Assembly: GCA_936440205.1 (NCBI GenBank) | Contig: OW387147.1 | Coordinates: 25,693,629-25,757,628 of the forward strand | Source: Lepidonotus clava | Taxonomy: Eukaryota > Annelida > Polychaeta > Phyllodocida > Polynoidae | Reading direction: 5' to 3' | Length of the DNA stretch: 64,000 nt | Shown here: positions 1 to 15,600 of the stretch, one piece after another | Layout: the number at the start of each line of letters is the position of its first letter | How positions within the stretch are numbered: position 1 is the first letter of the stretch | Program-made: the position numbers and the translations under genes | Notes under the pieces: model-generated | Databases searched by the model: none | What the model was told of the DNA's origin: nothing | What the model saw: only the letters and a program-made list of their open reading frames with translations

Positions 1-36
1 CCACATAAAAATTAGTTTATTTTTCATTCTTTTCAG

Positions 37-601
37 GTTTACCTGCCAGACAGCAACAGATACTATTACACCAAACCAGACCTTGGAATAGTAAACTATG
101 CTATAGGACGGATTGAGCTGACTTTCAGCTCAGCTACTTTCCAGCCTGTGATAAAAGACTTTATGGCAGAGTTTTGTGAAGAAGTTACTACTACAGCAAT
201 TACTACAACTGTTTCGGGAGTCCAGACAACTGCATCTCCCACAGGCACTACAACCACAGCAGGTGTAGGAGGAACTACAACAACATCAGGAATTGGTGGA
301 ACAACAACGACATCCGGTGTAAGTGGAACAACTACCACATCAGGTGTATCAGGCACAACCACTACATCAGGTGTTTCAGGCACAACCACAACATCAGGTG
401 TGAGTGGAACAACCGCAACATCAGGTGTATCAGGCACAACCACAACACCAACTGTATCAGGTACAACCACCACATCAGGTGTATCAGGCACAACAACAAC
501 AACACAATCAAGTGTATCAGGCACAACCACAACCCCAATTGTTGGAGGAACAACTACTACATCTAGCCATTTTACAACTGGGACAGCTGTGACCACAACA
601 A
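37..601 (+). CDS. Module 1 (type I), second half plus mucin tract
   Basis: Single exon 37-601 after the acceptor TTTTCAG. It enters in phase 0 and begins VYLPDSNRYYYTKPDLG, which elsewhere follows an exon ending FKYFWNQ. The first half of this module therefore lies upstream of the window. The closing cysteine is in EFCEE. A Thr-rich tract follows, with irregular nonapeptides (TTTTSGVSG, TTTTSGIGG, TTTTPIVGG). The exon leaves in phase 1 at donor GTAGGT. Confidence 0.88.
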
Positions 602-3600
602 GTAGGTCCTTAATTATATGAATATAGAGTTACATACCCAGATTGCTGATATTAATCAAGTGAATTGATTTCTCATAGTGGTGGACTACATTTGAAGGAT
701 AAATAGTGAATAAAATTATTGGTTGACACCTCACATAATTACTTAGTTTAACTTGACTTGCTTTTTTTGAAGGTGTCTCAATTGTGTTTCTTCACTGATC
801 TAAAAGACTTGTTATAATAAATCAATTATATATACTACTTTAGACCTGTTTGGGAACCTAAGTATAAAGAAACTATCGATAATTCTATTAAGTCATGGTT
901 AAGGTCTACAGAAATGATATATTTTTTTCAGCTCCATGTGCAATCATGCTTCTGAACAGCGCCAACCCATATGGCTTCACTGTGACTAGTGAAACAGGAC
1001 AAGATGCTTCTGACATCCTGAGTGGTTCAGGTTCTACTTATAGCCCAGTAGTAGACAGCACAAACAAGGCTAAGATTATCCTTACAACCACCATCCCAGG
1101 TGGTGCCAAGAATCTGCTGGACTTCAGTTTTATGGCTAAAGGTGGTGTAACAATCACAATGGAGATCTATGGTGCTAATGGATTCAAGTATTTCTGGAAT
1201 CAGGTATGTATAATTTTTTTTCAATTTTAGAGAGACGAAAATTAGTTGGAGTGGTCATAAGCTCTTGTGTTTTTTTTTTTTAACTATTTGTACATTGATG
1301 AAACTATTTTGACCCATAAACAAATGCATTAGTTTAATATTAGCTTTCTTTAACATAAGTATTTCTTTTCCTATGTGATACTTTACCATGATAAATACAA
1401 TTTAATTTGTTGTGTGGGAGTGGTGTTTTTAAAGGACAAAGTATAGGTTTCCATAAGATTTGTTCAGTTTGTTCTGATTTGTTGGCATATGATTATCTAA
1501 TCAATCATTATTCACTATTGTAATGATGAACACAATAAAAAGAACACATGGTATCTTATATTTTGGGTTATTTTTCTTTAGCTTGTGGTATCAGTTGGAT
1601 AAAGCTCAATTATTTTTTTCAGGTTTACCTGCCAGACAGCAACAGATACTATTACACTAAGCCAGATCTGGGAACAATAAACTATGCTGTAGGAAGGATT
1701 GAACTGACTCTCAGCTCAGTGACTTTCCAGCCTGTGCTGAAGGACTTTTTGGCAGAGTTTTGTGAGGAATATAGTACCACAGCAATTACAACCACTGTAT
1801 CAGGAGAGATGACAACAGCATCTCCCTCAGGCACAACAACCACACCAGGTGTAGGAGGAACTACAACTACATCAGGTGTATCTGGCACAACCACAACGTC
1901 AGGTGTATCTGGCACAACCACAACATCAGGTGTTTCAGGCACAACCACAACATCAGGTGTTTCAGGCACAACCACAACATCAGGTGTATCAGGCACAACC
2001 ACAACATCAGGTGTTTCAGGCACAACCACAACATCAGGCACAACATCAACATCAGGCACATCAGGTACAACTACCACTCCAGATGTATCAGGAACCACCA
2101 CTGCATCAGGGGTATCAGGAACAACAACTACCCCAAGTGTTGGAGGCACTACTACATCTGGTCAGTTTACCACTGGAACGTCAATGACAACTACAAGTAA
2201 GTTAGAAATCATAGATTTATGCTTACAATTTCTCATTTGTGTTTCTTTTACTGATTATCAGAGAATAGTATATAAAATATATCAATTTTGTATACTGACT
2301 TGGCATTATCCCTTTTGTATGAGGGAAAATAAACTTAATGTGAATATCATGCATTGTATGAAGTCATAATTCAGATTTACATGGATGATATGGTTTTTTC
2401 CAGCACCATGTGCTATCATGCTTCTGGACAGTGCCAACCCATATGGCTTCACTGTGACTAGTGCAACAGGACAAGATGCTTCTGACATCCTGAGTGGTTC
2501 AGGCACTACTTACAGCCCTGTAGTGAGCAACAACAAGGCCAAGGTCATCTTCACTACCACTGTCCCAGGTGGTGCGAAGAATCTGTTAGACTTCAGTTTC
2601 AATGCGAAAGGTGGTGTGACAATCACAATGGAGATCTATGGAGCCAATGGATTCAAGTATTTCTGGAATCAGGTAATGAGCTCTCTAAACGTCAGTTAGG
2701 AAATCAGAAATTAAGAGTTTCTGTCATGAGATTTTTAAATTTGAAATCAATTTTACCTTAAATCAGCAAAAAATGATTTTTCTCCTGATATTTGTTTTTT
2801 CATTTTATTGCTTATATAAAAAACAAACCATAATAGCAGTCAGAAAACTTCAAAGTTTAATTTTCAAGAGGGAAAGATGTCATTGAAAAAGAAATTGAAA
2901 AAAAAATCAATAAAAAGATATTTGCTGGATTCCCTGAAAATGTTTGGTATCTGATTCATAACTATCTACCAGTACAGTACAGTTCCTTAAAAAGATGAAA
3001 TGCACCATTTTTAGTTCATTTCCATGTAATTTTGCAGCATGAATTACTATGTGCTTTTTCATCCATCCCAGGTTTATCTGCCAGACAGCAACAGATACTA
3101 TTACACTAAGCCAGACTTAGGAACAATAAACTATGCTGTAGGAAGGATTGAACTGACTCTCAGCTCAGTGACTTTCCAGCCTGTGCTGAAGGACTTTTTG
3201 GCAGAGTTTTGTGAGGAATATAGTACCACAGCAATTACAACCACTGTATCAGGAGAGATGACAACGGCATCTCCCTCAGGCACTACAACCACACCAGGTG
3301 TAGGAGGAACTACAACTACATCAGGCGTTTCAGGCACAACCACAACGTCAGGTATATCTGGCACAACCACAACATCAGGTGTTTCAGGCACAACCACAAC
3401 GTCAGGTGTATCAGGCACAACTACAACATCAGGTGTATCAGGCACAACCACAACGTCAGGTGTATCAGGCACAACCACAACATCAGGTGTTTCAGGCACA
3501 ACCACAACATCAGGAGTTTCAGGCACAACTACCACTCCAGGTGCATCAGGAACCACCACTACATCAGGGGTATCAGGAACAACAACTACCCCAAGTGTTG

Positions 3601-6600
3601 GAGGCACTACTACATCTAGTCAGTTTACCACTGGAACATCAATGACAACCACAAGTAAGTTCGAAATCATAGATTTATGCCTAAAGTTTTCCGTTTGTGT
3701 TTCTTAACCCTTTAGCCCCACTGATTGCATTCATAATTTGCTGGATTTCCCCAGGATTTCCATGGATTTCCTTCCAATTTTTCAGAATTTCCGTTTAATT
3801 AGTGAAGTTTAATGCTTGATTCAAGTTTATTGATTAAAGTTATAGAAATATGGTTTGTGACATTGGCTAGGGAATCAAATGAGTTTTAAAATGATATATT
3901 GCTTGCTTTTGTATCTTGAATACTTATCAAAGTGTTCTCCCTGGAAAAATATAGAAAAATTATGGAAAAACAGCTGTTTTTCTGGGCGGCCATGGCTGGA
4001 TTGGAGAGTACACCCTCGGGCGGCCATGGCCAGGTTGGGGTCTAAAGGGTTAACTGATTATCAGAGAATTGTATATAAAATATATCAATTTTGTATACTG
4101 ACTTGGCATTATCCCTTTTGTATGAGGGAAAATAAACTTAATGTGAATATCAAGCGTCATATGAACTCCTAATTCAGATTTACATGGATATGTTTTTTTT
4201 TAGCACCATGCGCTATCATGCTTCTGGACAGTGCCAACCCATATGGCTTCACTGTGACTAGTGCAACAGGACAAGATGCTTCTGACATCCTGAGTGGTTC
4301 AGGCACTACTTACAGCCCTGTAGTGAGCAACAACAAGGCCAAGGTCATCTTCACTACCACTGTCCCAGGTGGTGCGAAGAATCTGTTAGACTTCAGTTTC
4401 AATGCGAAAGGTGGTGTGACAATCACAATGGAGATCTATGGAGCCAATGGATTCAAGTATTTCTGGAATCAGGTAATGAGCTCTCTAAACGTCAGTTAGG
4501 AAAACAGAAAATAAGTTTCTCTGTATGAGATTTTTAAATTTGAAATTAATTTAATCTTGAATCAGCAAAATGAATTTTTCTTCAGATATATGTTTTTTCA
4601 TATAATGGCATACATAAAAACAACATAATAGCAGTCCGTAACCTAAAAGTTTTAATTTTCAAGAGGGAATAGATGTCATTGAAAAAGAAATACACAAAAA
4701 ACAATAACAATGGCATTTGCTGTCTTCCCTGATAATGTTTGGTACCTGATTCATAAGTATCTACGAGTACGGTACAGTTCCTTAAAAAGATGAAATGCAC
4801 CATTTTTAGTTCATTTCCATGTAATTTTGCAGCATGAATTACTAAGTGCTTTTTCACCCATCCCAGGTTTATCTGCCAGACAGCAACAGATACTATTACA
4901 CTAAGCCAGATCTGGGAACAATAAACTACGCTGTAGGAAGGATTGAACTGACTCTCAGCTCAGTGACTTTCCAGCCTGTGCTGAAGGACTTTTTGGCAGA
5001 GTTTTGTGAGGAATATAGTACCACAGCAATTACAACCACTGTATCAGGAGAGATGACAACGGCATCTCCCTCAGGCACTACAACCACACCAGGTGTAGGA
5101 GGAACTACAACTACATCAGGTGTTTCAGGCACAACCACAACATTAGGCGTTTCAGGCACAACCACAACATCAGGTGTATCAGGCACAACCACAACATCAG
5201 GTGTATCAGGCACAACCACAACATCAGGTGTATCAGGCACAACCACAACACCGGGTGTATCTGGCACAACCACAACATCAGGTGTATCTGGCACAACCAC
5301 AACATCAGGTGTATCTGGCACAACCACAACTTCAGGTGTATCAGGCACAACCACAACATCAGGGGTATCAGGCACAACCACAACACCAGGTGTATCAGGC
5401 ACAACCACAACATCAGGTGTATCAGGCACAACCACAACATCAGGTGTATCTGGCACAACTACAACATCAGGGGTATCAGGCACAACTACAACATCAGGTG
5501 TATCAGGCACAACCACCTCATCAGGGGTATCAGGCACAACCACAACATCAGGCGTATCAGGCACAACCACAACATCAGGCGTTTCAGGCACAACCACAAC
5601 GTCAGGTGTATCAGGCACAACTACAACGTCAGGTGTATCAGGCACAACCACAACATCAGGCGTTTCAGGCACAACCACAACGTCAGGTGTATCAGGCACA
5701 ACTACAACATCAGGTGTATCAGGCACAACCACAACATCAGGTGTATCTGGCACAACCACAACATCAGGTGTATTTGGCACAACCACAACATCAGGCGTAT
5801 CAGGCACAACCACAACATCAGGTGTATCTGGCACAACCACAACACCAGGTGTATCAGGCACAACCACAACATCAGGTGTATCTGGCACAACCACAACATC
5901 AGGGGTGTCAGGCACAACTACAACATCAGGTGTATCAGGCACAACCACAACATCAGGGGTATCTGGCACAACCACAACATCAGGCGTTTCAGGCACAACC
6001 ACAACATCAGGTGTATCAGGCACAACTACAACATCAGGTGTATCAGGCACAACCACAACATCAGGCGTAACTGGCACAACCACAACAACAATGTGTGCTG
6101 ACAATAAGCAGGTTTATGACTTCAATACGCCAACTGGAATCATTGTAAGAGATGGAAGTGGCAATGATGCAACTGACGTTTTGAGATACTCCCCCAATGG
6201 GCCTTACACTTCTCCACCCAACCTGCCCACAACAACCATTACAGTAACTGATGATCAACCAGGAGACAATACTCTGATGAATATTCCTGAATTCACTGTT
6301 AAGAACGTCGAACTTGTTCGTGTCACCATCACCAGTCCTACTGGAGATGAATATATCAAAACAGTAAGTTTTGTTTATATATTAATACTTTTGATTTGAC
6401 TCATGCTCAAACTTTATGTCATTCTCATCAAACTTTCCTGTAATATTGTCCTGTTTTTAGCTCTCTTGACATAGGTATACTAAAGTATTTACCACTCTTT
6501 CAGATTAACACGGATGAAACATCGCCAACAGCTGAGAAAACAGTGAAGGTTACTTTCCCCAATGATCTAGAATTGCAAGAGCTGGAGTTGATCTTTTACC

Positions 6601-9600
6601 CCATCAATCCAAGTTCTCCCGTGACGGTTGGTGGGCTTGCCATTGAAGTCTGTGCCATTCCACCAAGTAAGATTTAATTTCTTTTTATTGATTTAATTAC
6701 CTTAATTTGTGATAGATACAATACATCATTAAAGTTGTGACCAGGTACAAGCATGTACCATGAACATTCTAACGGCACATTCATGTACCTTGTGTCATTA
6801 CTCAAGTTGTTATATATGTACATGTACATTGACTCGTGCCTTGATTAGAAAGTTCAGTTCTTCAACATTGGTCTTTCTTCATAATAGTAACCTACAAAAT
6901 TAATGTGTCTAAGATCAAAACAAATTACCAAGTATTCAATAATAACTTTTTGTTTTTGTGGTAGCAACAACTCCAGGAACAACAACGGTGCCATCAAGTC
7001 ACACTACATCTCTCATAGGCACAACTACTACACCTGGTATAAGTGGAACAACCACCACATCAGGTGTGAGCGGCACTACGACTACATCAGGAGTATCTGG
7101 AACCACCACCACATCTGGTGTATCTGGCACAACAACTACCTCAGGTGTAAGTGGAACGACCACAACTTCTGGTGTGTCTGGCACAACAACTACCTCAGGT
7201 GTATCTGGAACCACCACCACTTCAGGTGTGTCTGGAACAACCACCATCTCTGGTGTGAGTGGAACCACGACTACCTCAAGTGTGTCAGGAACAACAACCA
7301 CATCAGGAGTGTCTGGCACAACTACAACATCAGGTGTATCTGGAACTACAACTACCTCTGGAGTTTCAGGCACAACAACAACACCATCTGTTGGAGGAAC
7401 AACCACTACCTCTGGTATTAGTGGAACGACCACTACACCTGGTGTATCAGGCACAACCACAACATCAGGTGTATCAGGCACAACCACAACATCAGGTGTA
7501 TCAGGAACAACCACTACCTCAGGTGTGAGTGGAACCACCACAACTTCTGGTGTATCTGGCACAACAACAACCTCAGGTGTATCTGGCACAACTACTACTG
7601 GAGCAACGACCACAGTGATTACCACAGGTACATTCATTATCCATGTATAACATTAAAAATCCAAAATGAGATAGCCATCTGAAATCTATTCATTACTCAG
7701 TTTAGTCCTGGGTTCAGTCTCGTTAAATTGTTCATGCCAACTGGAACTTGATGCCAGAGACCATGTACAGTGGCATTGTAATTACTGATCCATTCTACAA
7801 CTGCTTATTTCTAACCTTCACACCATTAATTAACGAATTTCTGAATGTAATTTTTTATGAAACTACCATTGTATTTTTCTCTGCAGCTCTGCCTTGCGGT
7901 GACAATGAACAGGTCTTCGACTACAGCCAGCAGACTGGTATCACCATCGTGGACAACAATGGAGATGATGCCTCTGACGCTCTGAGTGGATCACCCAGTG
8001 GTTCCTTCACTGCCAGCACTGGAGGAACTACCACTGTGATCATCACTGATGATCAGCCAGGAGAGAACACACTCATGGAGATTCCTACATTCACTGTAGT
8101 CAACGCCGAAACTGTTAAAGTGACCATCACCAGCCCAACCGGGGATGTCTTCACTTCAACAGTAAGATTTTCCATTTTTTCTGTTATCGCCCTCTTTAAG
8201 GTTAAAAATGTTTTGGTTTTAATTTGGGGCCATCTGTAGTTGTGCTTTTCTCAAGAATCATATTATGTGAGATGAACTTGATTAGGTTTGTTAATTTGGA
8301 TACCCACAACCTCCACTAATTCTATGGTAGGCCTATATTTAAATCCCATGTCTGGCTGGCAGTTAGAATTAAACTGAAAAAAAGTTAGTTATATTCCTTC
8401 ATACAGCTAGTTTTTTTTAGAGCTCATGACAATAACAATGTATTAGAGAAATTGTCTAAATTACTTTTGTATTTTTGCAGAAGGTGACAGGAGAGACAGA
8501 CGCTGCAACACCAACTTCGGTGACTCCGGAGACCCCACTTAACATGGAGATGAGCACTGTCAAAATACTCATCGAACCTATTGATACCAATGTCCCTGTC
8601 AGAGTAGGCGACATCGTCGTCAAAGTCTGTGCCATCCCTCCAGGTAAAGAGAATTTCCTAAATGTTTTCAAAATTGACACTGGGTGTAGAGATAAAACAA
8701 GAAATGATAGAATAATCTCATTTAGTTAAAAAGCTATCCTACAGAAACAGACTTATTTATATCATAATAGAAGGGTTTTTTTCATTATCGATACTGATTC
8801 TTAGTCATATTGAATAAATTGGTGCCTGTCAAGTTTGGAAATTTTGCGAATTAAGAAACAAGAGTTATAATGCCTGAAAAAATTTACTTTTTCTACGGAG
8901 TAAAGAAACCTGTAGTCTTTTTCTCATACAAAAATAACACCATATATAATATATACAATAACAGACATACATTTTTCAGTGACAACTACAACTACTGTAC
9001 CAACAACTACCACTACAGCTGGAACCACAACTACACCAAGTGTCAGTTCTACAACAACTACAGTGCCCAGCACTACTACCACAACTGCAGTTGTATATAG
9101 TAAGGATTATTTAGAATATGATCATTACTTTTCACCTGTATCAATCACAATCCATCTCATCTTAAGAATTCTTTCATATTCATATAGATCACCCTCCCAA
9201 GCTGAAAGTATGCGCAGTAAGAATGGTCGATTTTGTGAATCAGCAAAACAGAAGGATCAAAATGAAGAATATAAGGGTTCAGAATTATATTAAACTCTTG
9301 TATAGTATCTTTATGCCAGTCATTATCTTTTTATATCACTAAATTATGTGAAAACAGATGCATTGTCTTTACAATTACTTTCTTCAAAGATAATAACTTT
9401 AAAAATTCTCTACCAAAAACTAAGTTTTTCTTAATATCTCACCTTACAGACCAGCCCTGCAACCATGATGAGCAGGTGTTTGACTACAATAACCAGACCG
9501 GTCTGCAAGTTGTTGATGGAGAAGGTAATGACGCCAGCGACATCCTCAAGGGTTCACCCACTGGAACTTACACATCAGTTGCTGGCCCCACTCTGACTAT

Positions 9601-12600
9601 CAACTTCAACGAGCAGCAGATTGGCCCCAACACCCTCATGGAAATCCCCACCTTCACCGTCTCCAATGCAGATACCGTCAAAATCCTGGTCACAGGCACC
9701 AACGGAGATGTCTACACTACCACTGTGAGTCTTCTTTTGGAGTTTTTCCAAATATTTTCATTTATCTATGCTCGTTGGTATAGAAATACATTCCTGTTCT
9801 TTTAATTCTCAAACTTCTAATAGATTTAAATGGACAATGTTTTGGGACTTGATATTTCTTATATATCAAGGTTTCATATCTTTTAACTAGTTTAGCAATC
9901 AGAATTAGCAATATACTATAAGCATCATTTTGAGCACATTACCACTCACGAGTTATCATTTCATATTTACATGAGGTTTTCTGGTACAAATCACATATAT
10001 CTTTTTTTCATCTTCAGATTGACACTGGAGCTTCAAGTGACATTGACACTGTGACAGTGACACCTCAGGTCCCCACCGACCTGGACTTCTACATATTGAC
10101 CATGATTATCGAACCAATGAACACCATCAAGCCTATATCTGTGGGAGAGGTGTCCATTAAGATATGCTACCAACCACCACGTAAGTTGTCGCTCAGTTAC
10201 TACCCCAAATAACACATATTATAGACCTATAATGGAAAAAATATTCTCACCAGAATGCATTTATTAAGGAAAGAAAAATATTATTTCAGTGTATTATGTG
10301 CTCTAAATCAGTTAATACTCTTATGAGTTATTCAACGGAATCCTATTACACCATTTCCTATAACAGGTTCACACCCGATACGTAAGTGGAGACCTTCATA
10401 ATCGGCTGGATGCATCACCCTTTAATTGCTTAGACAATGCTTTGGGTGCATACAGACGCTTTTATAGTGTATGGAATACATAAAGTTCACAATTACTGCC
10501 CTGTTACGTAATTATCACGTAGAGTCCCAACCTGCTTCAAAGCTTTTAGTGCAAATTAGTTGGAAGTTTTGTGGTTGTAACAAACTAGAATTTATGTATT
10601 GAATGTATTGAAACAAACTAGAATTTATATATTGAAAGATGACACGTAGCTAAAAAAAAACCTTTTTGTATTGGCAAATACAAATATAATTATTTGCACA
10701 TCTTTACAAAGAAGTTTTGTCGGTAAGGTAGGGTCTCTGATGATTGCAGACCGTATGCTCTTATTTACAGTTAACCTTTCGATATAATTGGTATAACTTA
10801 ACTCGTGTTTGGTAGGCATTTCATAATATAACGTTATTTGTACCCTTTTACATAAAAGAACAAACAACCACCGGCGCCTCAACCACAACAGCAGTCACCA
10901 CCACCACAACTGGAACAACCTCACTACCGTCAACCACAAGTAAACAACCCTTTTCTTTATATTTTCAAGATAGATAGATTTCTATAAGATAGGATTTAAA
11001 AGATTTTTTTTGAGTAATCACAAAATATTATTATATTACTTATTTTACAAAACGATGTTGAAAACGAGATGCTACGTTTACTGCATAGTTTCTATGAAAA
11101 CATTTCACAATGTATCTTTTAAAGAAATGCCTACTTCAGCTGTATCAACCACCACCCAATCCACTATGGGAAATGCAATAATTATAGTTTTTTTGAAAGC
11201 AATTTACAATATAAGTAATTTACAATACCGTTTTTCAGCAATGACCACCACAGCTGTGCCAACGACCACCTCATCTACCACTGCTCTGCCCACCACCACC
11301 ACAACATCTGTTACAACTACCACAGGTATTTCTAGTTATAATTACATTTCTATAGCAGTATTGTTGTTTGACGTAGCCAAGGTGTGCGCAAATCATTAGA
11401 TCTATCAGTTATAAAAGAAACTGAAACGTGTCTTTAGTAGCAGAAGTTAAATGATATTCTTGAACAAAAGATAAAGTGTACATTGCATTTTCTTTAAAAA
11501 AAAAAAGAATTATAAGAAAAAATTGTCTTCATGCCTGCTTGAATTGATGAAAAAAGACAGATGGGTTAATTTATCCTAATTTGCTATACGGTAATACACA
11601 CAGTCACTTTGGAGATTACGCCCATACTTAAACTTTAAGCGAGGAGTGTCATTTACACTAAAATCCACAGTTTTCTTATAAAATGTCAGATACTAAAACT
11701 CAGATTTGACTTTTTCCAGTGTTGCCCTGCGCTGACAATGAGCAGGTGTTCAACTACGACAACAGTACCGGTATCTTGGTTACTGACGGCAACGACAACG
11801 ACGCCAGCGACGTCCTGGAGGGTTCGCCCAGCGGATCTGTCACACTGACCCCTTCAGAGACCAACGAGGTGGTGGTAACGGACGACCAGGAGGGAAGCAA
11901 CACCCTCATGGAAATCCCCGAGTTTACCGTCTCCAATGCCGCTTCCATCAAAGTGGTCATCGAGTCACCCACAGGCGACATCTACACAACCAACGTAGGT
12001 TTTTCTTCAGAAAATTTCTTTTAATGTTTTTGGACTTTAAAGATGACAAAAATTATATTAATGATGTTATTTTTCTTATGTTTAAATTGAAACTTCCGAT
12101 TTTTTTATATTTGTTTAATACAATTCATAATTATCACGTCTTTAGAGTGAAATATCTGTCGTGATTTTATTTCCCTGCTTGACAGCTCTTAGAATAGAGT
12201 AAACATTGCTATCTAAAGATCCCATAAGAGCCAATAACATTGTGTTTTTAAGCTATGACAGATCCCGTAACACTGACATTTTCCACTGACAGATTATGTT
12301 TTCCCATATTTCAGATCCCAACCGACGCGACGTCCGAGTCCGACGTGTCCTCGGTCAAGCCGGTCATCCCCACCGACATGGAGCTGGAGAAACTGACCAT
12401 CCAGGTCACCCCCTACAACCCCAACTCGGACATCACCATTGGCGGGCTAGTGGTCAAGGTCTGCGCCATCCCACCAGGTAAGATCCACAAAACATAATAT
12501 TTTTTTCACTTGCTAATGTGTTTCAGGATATATCACATAGGAAAAGTTAACAGTGTTTAAATGTATCCCATTTTCATTGTACTTATCTGTCATTTCGCGT

Positions 12601-15600
12601 TAGGCTGATTTGCTTGTTCCTGTATCGTGGATGATGATAAATAGTACTTTTAGTATGATTGTCAGATTGGAAGGATATGAAACATTATGCATAATGGGTA
12701 AAGCTTTACATGGTGATACATTCATGAAGTATGTAAAATGGGCTAGTTATATAACATACAGGATTGTTGCCCGTAGTAAAGTTGAGGTAAATCATAATTG
12801 TTTTAAGGTGTAACGACAACCACAACGACTGGACAGACCACCTCTACAGTGACGTCCAGTACCGTAGGCACCACCACCGCCCCGCTCTCTACCACCACGT
12901 CCACCGGTAAATTACAGTCATTATATATCTAATTTTGCATTATCTCATGTATTTTCTTTTTGAAATTTCTGTGTTGTTATGTTTAAAAGATTTACCTTCT
13001 CCACCATAATAATCTTCTTATATAACTTATACTTTCTCTTCCCCATAAAGGTGCGAGCACTACAACTGCCCCAACAACGACAGGCACAACCACTGCTGTG
13101 TCAACGACAACGAGTAAGTATATAGAAGATTTAGACCGAATTCTGCAAAGATTTTCTAAGTCTACAACCTCTCACAAACCTCAATATACAGTTATAGATA
13201 ATGAATATTGGCATAATCTGAAAGTTCATAACTCAGAACAGCAGTGAAAATGTTAAACATTCTATTATTTCAGCTCAAATGTGTACAGACAACGAGCAGG
13301 TGTTCAATGCCAACACCCCATCCGGTATCACTGTGACCGACAACACTGGAGCTGATGCTTCGTCCGCTCTGAGCGACTCGCCAAGCGGGGGCTACACCTC
13401 ACCGAGCGGCTCAACTTCCTCAATCGTCATCGAGTACACACAGCCCACAAGTAACACGCTTATGGAGATTCCTACCTTCCAGGTCACTAACGCTGAGACA
13501 GTTACAGTCACAGTGTATGATGAGGGAGGGGATATCTTCACCTCAACGGTGAGTTTTCCACTATTTGATCTCTAAAGAAACTTTAAAAAAAATGGTTTGA
13601 TTGTTAGATTTTGAAGAAACTTCCACCATGCTTACTTACACACAGTACTTTCACAAATTGACTGTACCATAATATCGGACTTCTGAAAAAGGAGTGACAT
13701 TAAAAAGAAATTGGTAAATTCCCTGTGATAGAGGAATATCCTGTATAATAAGGAAAAAATGTAATTTTCAGATTGACACTTTGGCCTACAACGATACCAG
13801 CGCGCCTGTCAACGTTAACGTCTCCCCCGACCTAGAGCTTGGGAAGATTGAGATCAAGGTAGATGCTTTGGATGAGTCCTCGCCAGTCGTCATCAAAGAT
13901 GTCACCATCAAGGTCTGCGCACACCCGCCAGGTAATTTTCAAGAATTGACTTGATACAAATCAACTAATCAATCTCTCGTATCTTTCAGATATTTTTTAC
14001 TGTAAAGAATTATTGTTTTATCCCCATTTTGTAAATAGTTATTCTGTGGAGGAGTAGTAAAATGGTATATTATGGTTTTATGAATTTCCCAAACTTATTT
14101 GGTTATCGTTCTCTTTGATCAGAATAATGTGTAAGATTTATGTATTGTGCAGTAACCACTGCTCCACCTATGACTGAAACCTCAACAACTGGTGTGACTG
14201 GAACAACCACTGGTGTGACCGGAACAACAACTGGTGTGACCGGAACAACAACTGGTGTGACCGGAACAACAACTGGTGTGACCGGAATAACAACTGGTGT
14301 GACCGGAACAACAACTGGTGTGACCGGAACAACAACTGGTGTGACTGGAACAACATCTGGTGTGACTGGAACAACAACAACTCCATCACTGACAACATCA
14401 ACAGGTGTATCAAGTACCACAACAACTTCAGGTTCCACAACAGCCACATCAGGCACTTCAACACCAACTGTCGCTTCAACCACCACAGGCGCCACAACTA
14501 CAGGTTGGTGGGAAACTAACCCAAGTTGATACTTTATTTGGAAACCATTCTCTGTTTCTAACACTTAAAATAAAGATGGAAAATTCATTTGGAAAAGGTT
14601 ATCTGTCACAGATTCTTATTCGGAAGAAGGCTTAAATCTTGTCAAATCATATATTAGAAAATACAGTCAAATCTTAAAAAAAATGAATAACTTGTTACCG
14701 CACATAGTAGAAGAAAGGCAATATCTCTGTTATATATTTCATTCTACTTGATTATGGATAATGAAAGAAACCATGTTCTAAACGTTTGAACTAAATTCTT
14801 TTTTCAGTTTCACTTTGCCTGGAGAACCCACAGGTCTTTGACTACACCAGCCCCTTCGGTTTTAACATCAATGATGCCAATGGTCAGGATGCAACCGACG
14901 CTTTGGATGGCTCATCATCAGTGTTCACCGCCCCGGTTGGACCATCACCGACACTGACCATCACCGATGACCAGCCCGGTCAGAACATTCTCATGGAAGT
15001 ACCAACCTTCTCAGTTACCAACGCCATCACGGTCAAAGTGCGCATCATTAGCCCAGAAGGAGATACCTACCTCACCACTGTAAGTACAGAAAGGCACATA
15101 CCTTTTTTCCTTTATGGTTGATTAAAGCCGATTTATGCAGAGATTTAACAGTAAATCCATTCATATAATATTATTATAAACATGTTTGAAACAGCCACTT
15201 TAATCCTCAGTATAATATCTAAATTACCATAAAACTCTTCGTCGAAAGAGAATTTTCCTCTATTTGAAATCTTCCAATATATTTCAAAGCCAATCAGCAA
15301 TGCTCCCCAACCATGTAAGCGCATTAACAGAGATATATTCTCAGTACATGTTTTTTTGGTATTCCAGGTAAACACTGGAGAAACCGACACCTCTGCAGTC
15401 AACCCCATCACCCCGACGATCCCCAACAACATTGAGGTGGACAAAGTGGAGGTTGTGGTTATCCCCATAGACGATACCAAACCTGTCACCTATGGAGGCA
15501 TATCCATCAAGATCTGTGCTCATCCTCCAGGTAAAGTACCCTTTTATATACCATATATCATAATATTCCCCCCCCCCCCACAAATTGTTAGAAAATCAAA

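Larger units (their letters stand above)
1623..4866 (+). repeat. Tandem segmental duplication of a whole exon-intron module
   Basis: Unit 1623-3071 is 1,449 bp and unit 3072-4866 is 1,795 bp. The second minus the 342-bp MITE and its 4-bp duplication is again 1,449 bp. Introns as well as exons align closely, for example 2245-2400 with 4053-4200. The duplication includes the mucin tract, the intron and the next first-half exon. Confidence 0.88.

Noticed and set aside
3879-4172. Open frame across the MITE and its flank
   Set aside because: It crosses the transposon end into the intron, has no homology, and the empty-site paralogue lacks it.
5174-6070. Plus-strand frames coding QPQHQVYLAQ-like peptides
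   Set aside because: This is an alternative frame of the same 27-bp repeat that ends at the tract borders. It is not connected to conserved exons.
6903-7421. A His/Asn/Tyr-rich frame
   Set aside because: It is a shadow frame over the module 5 mucin exon, with no homology and no splice support.
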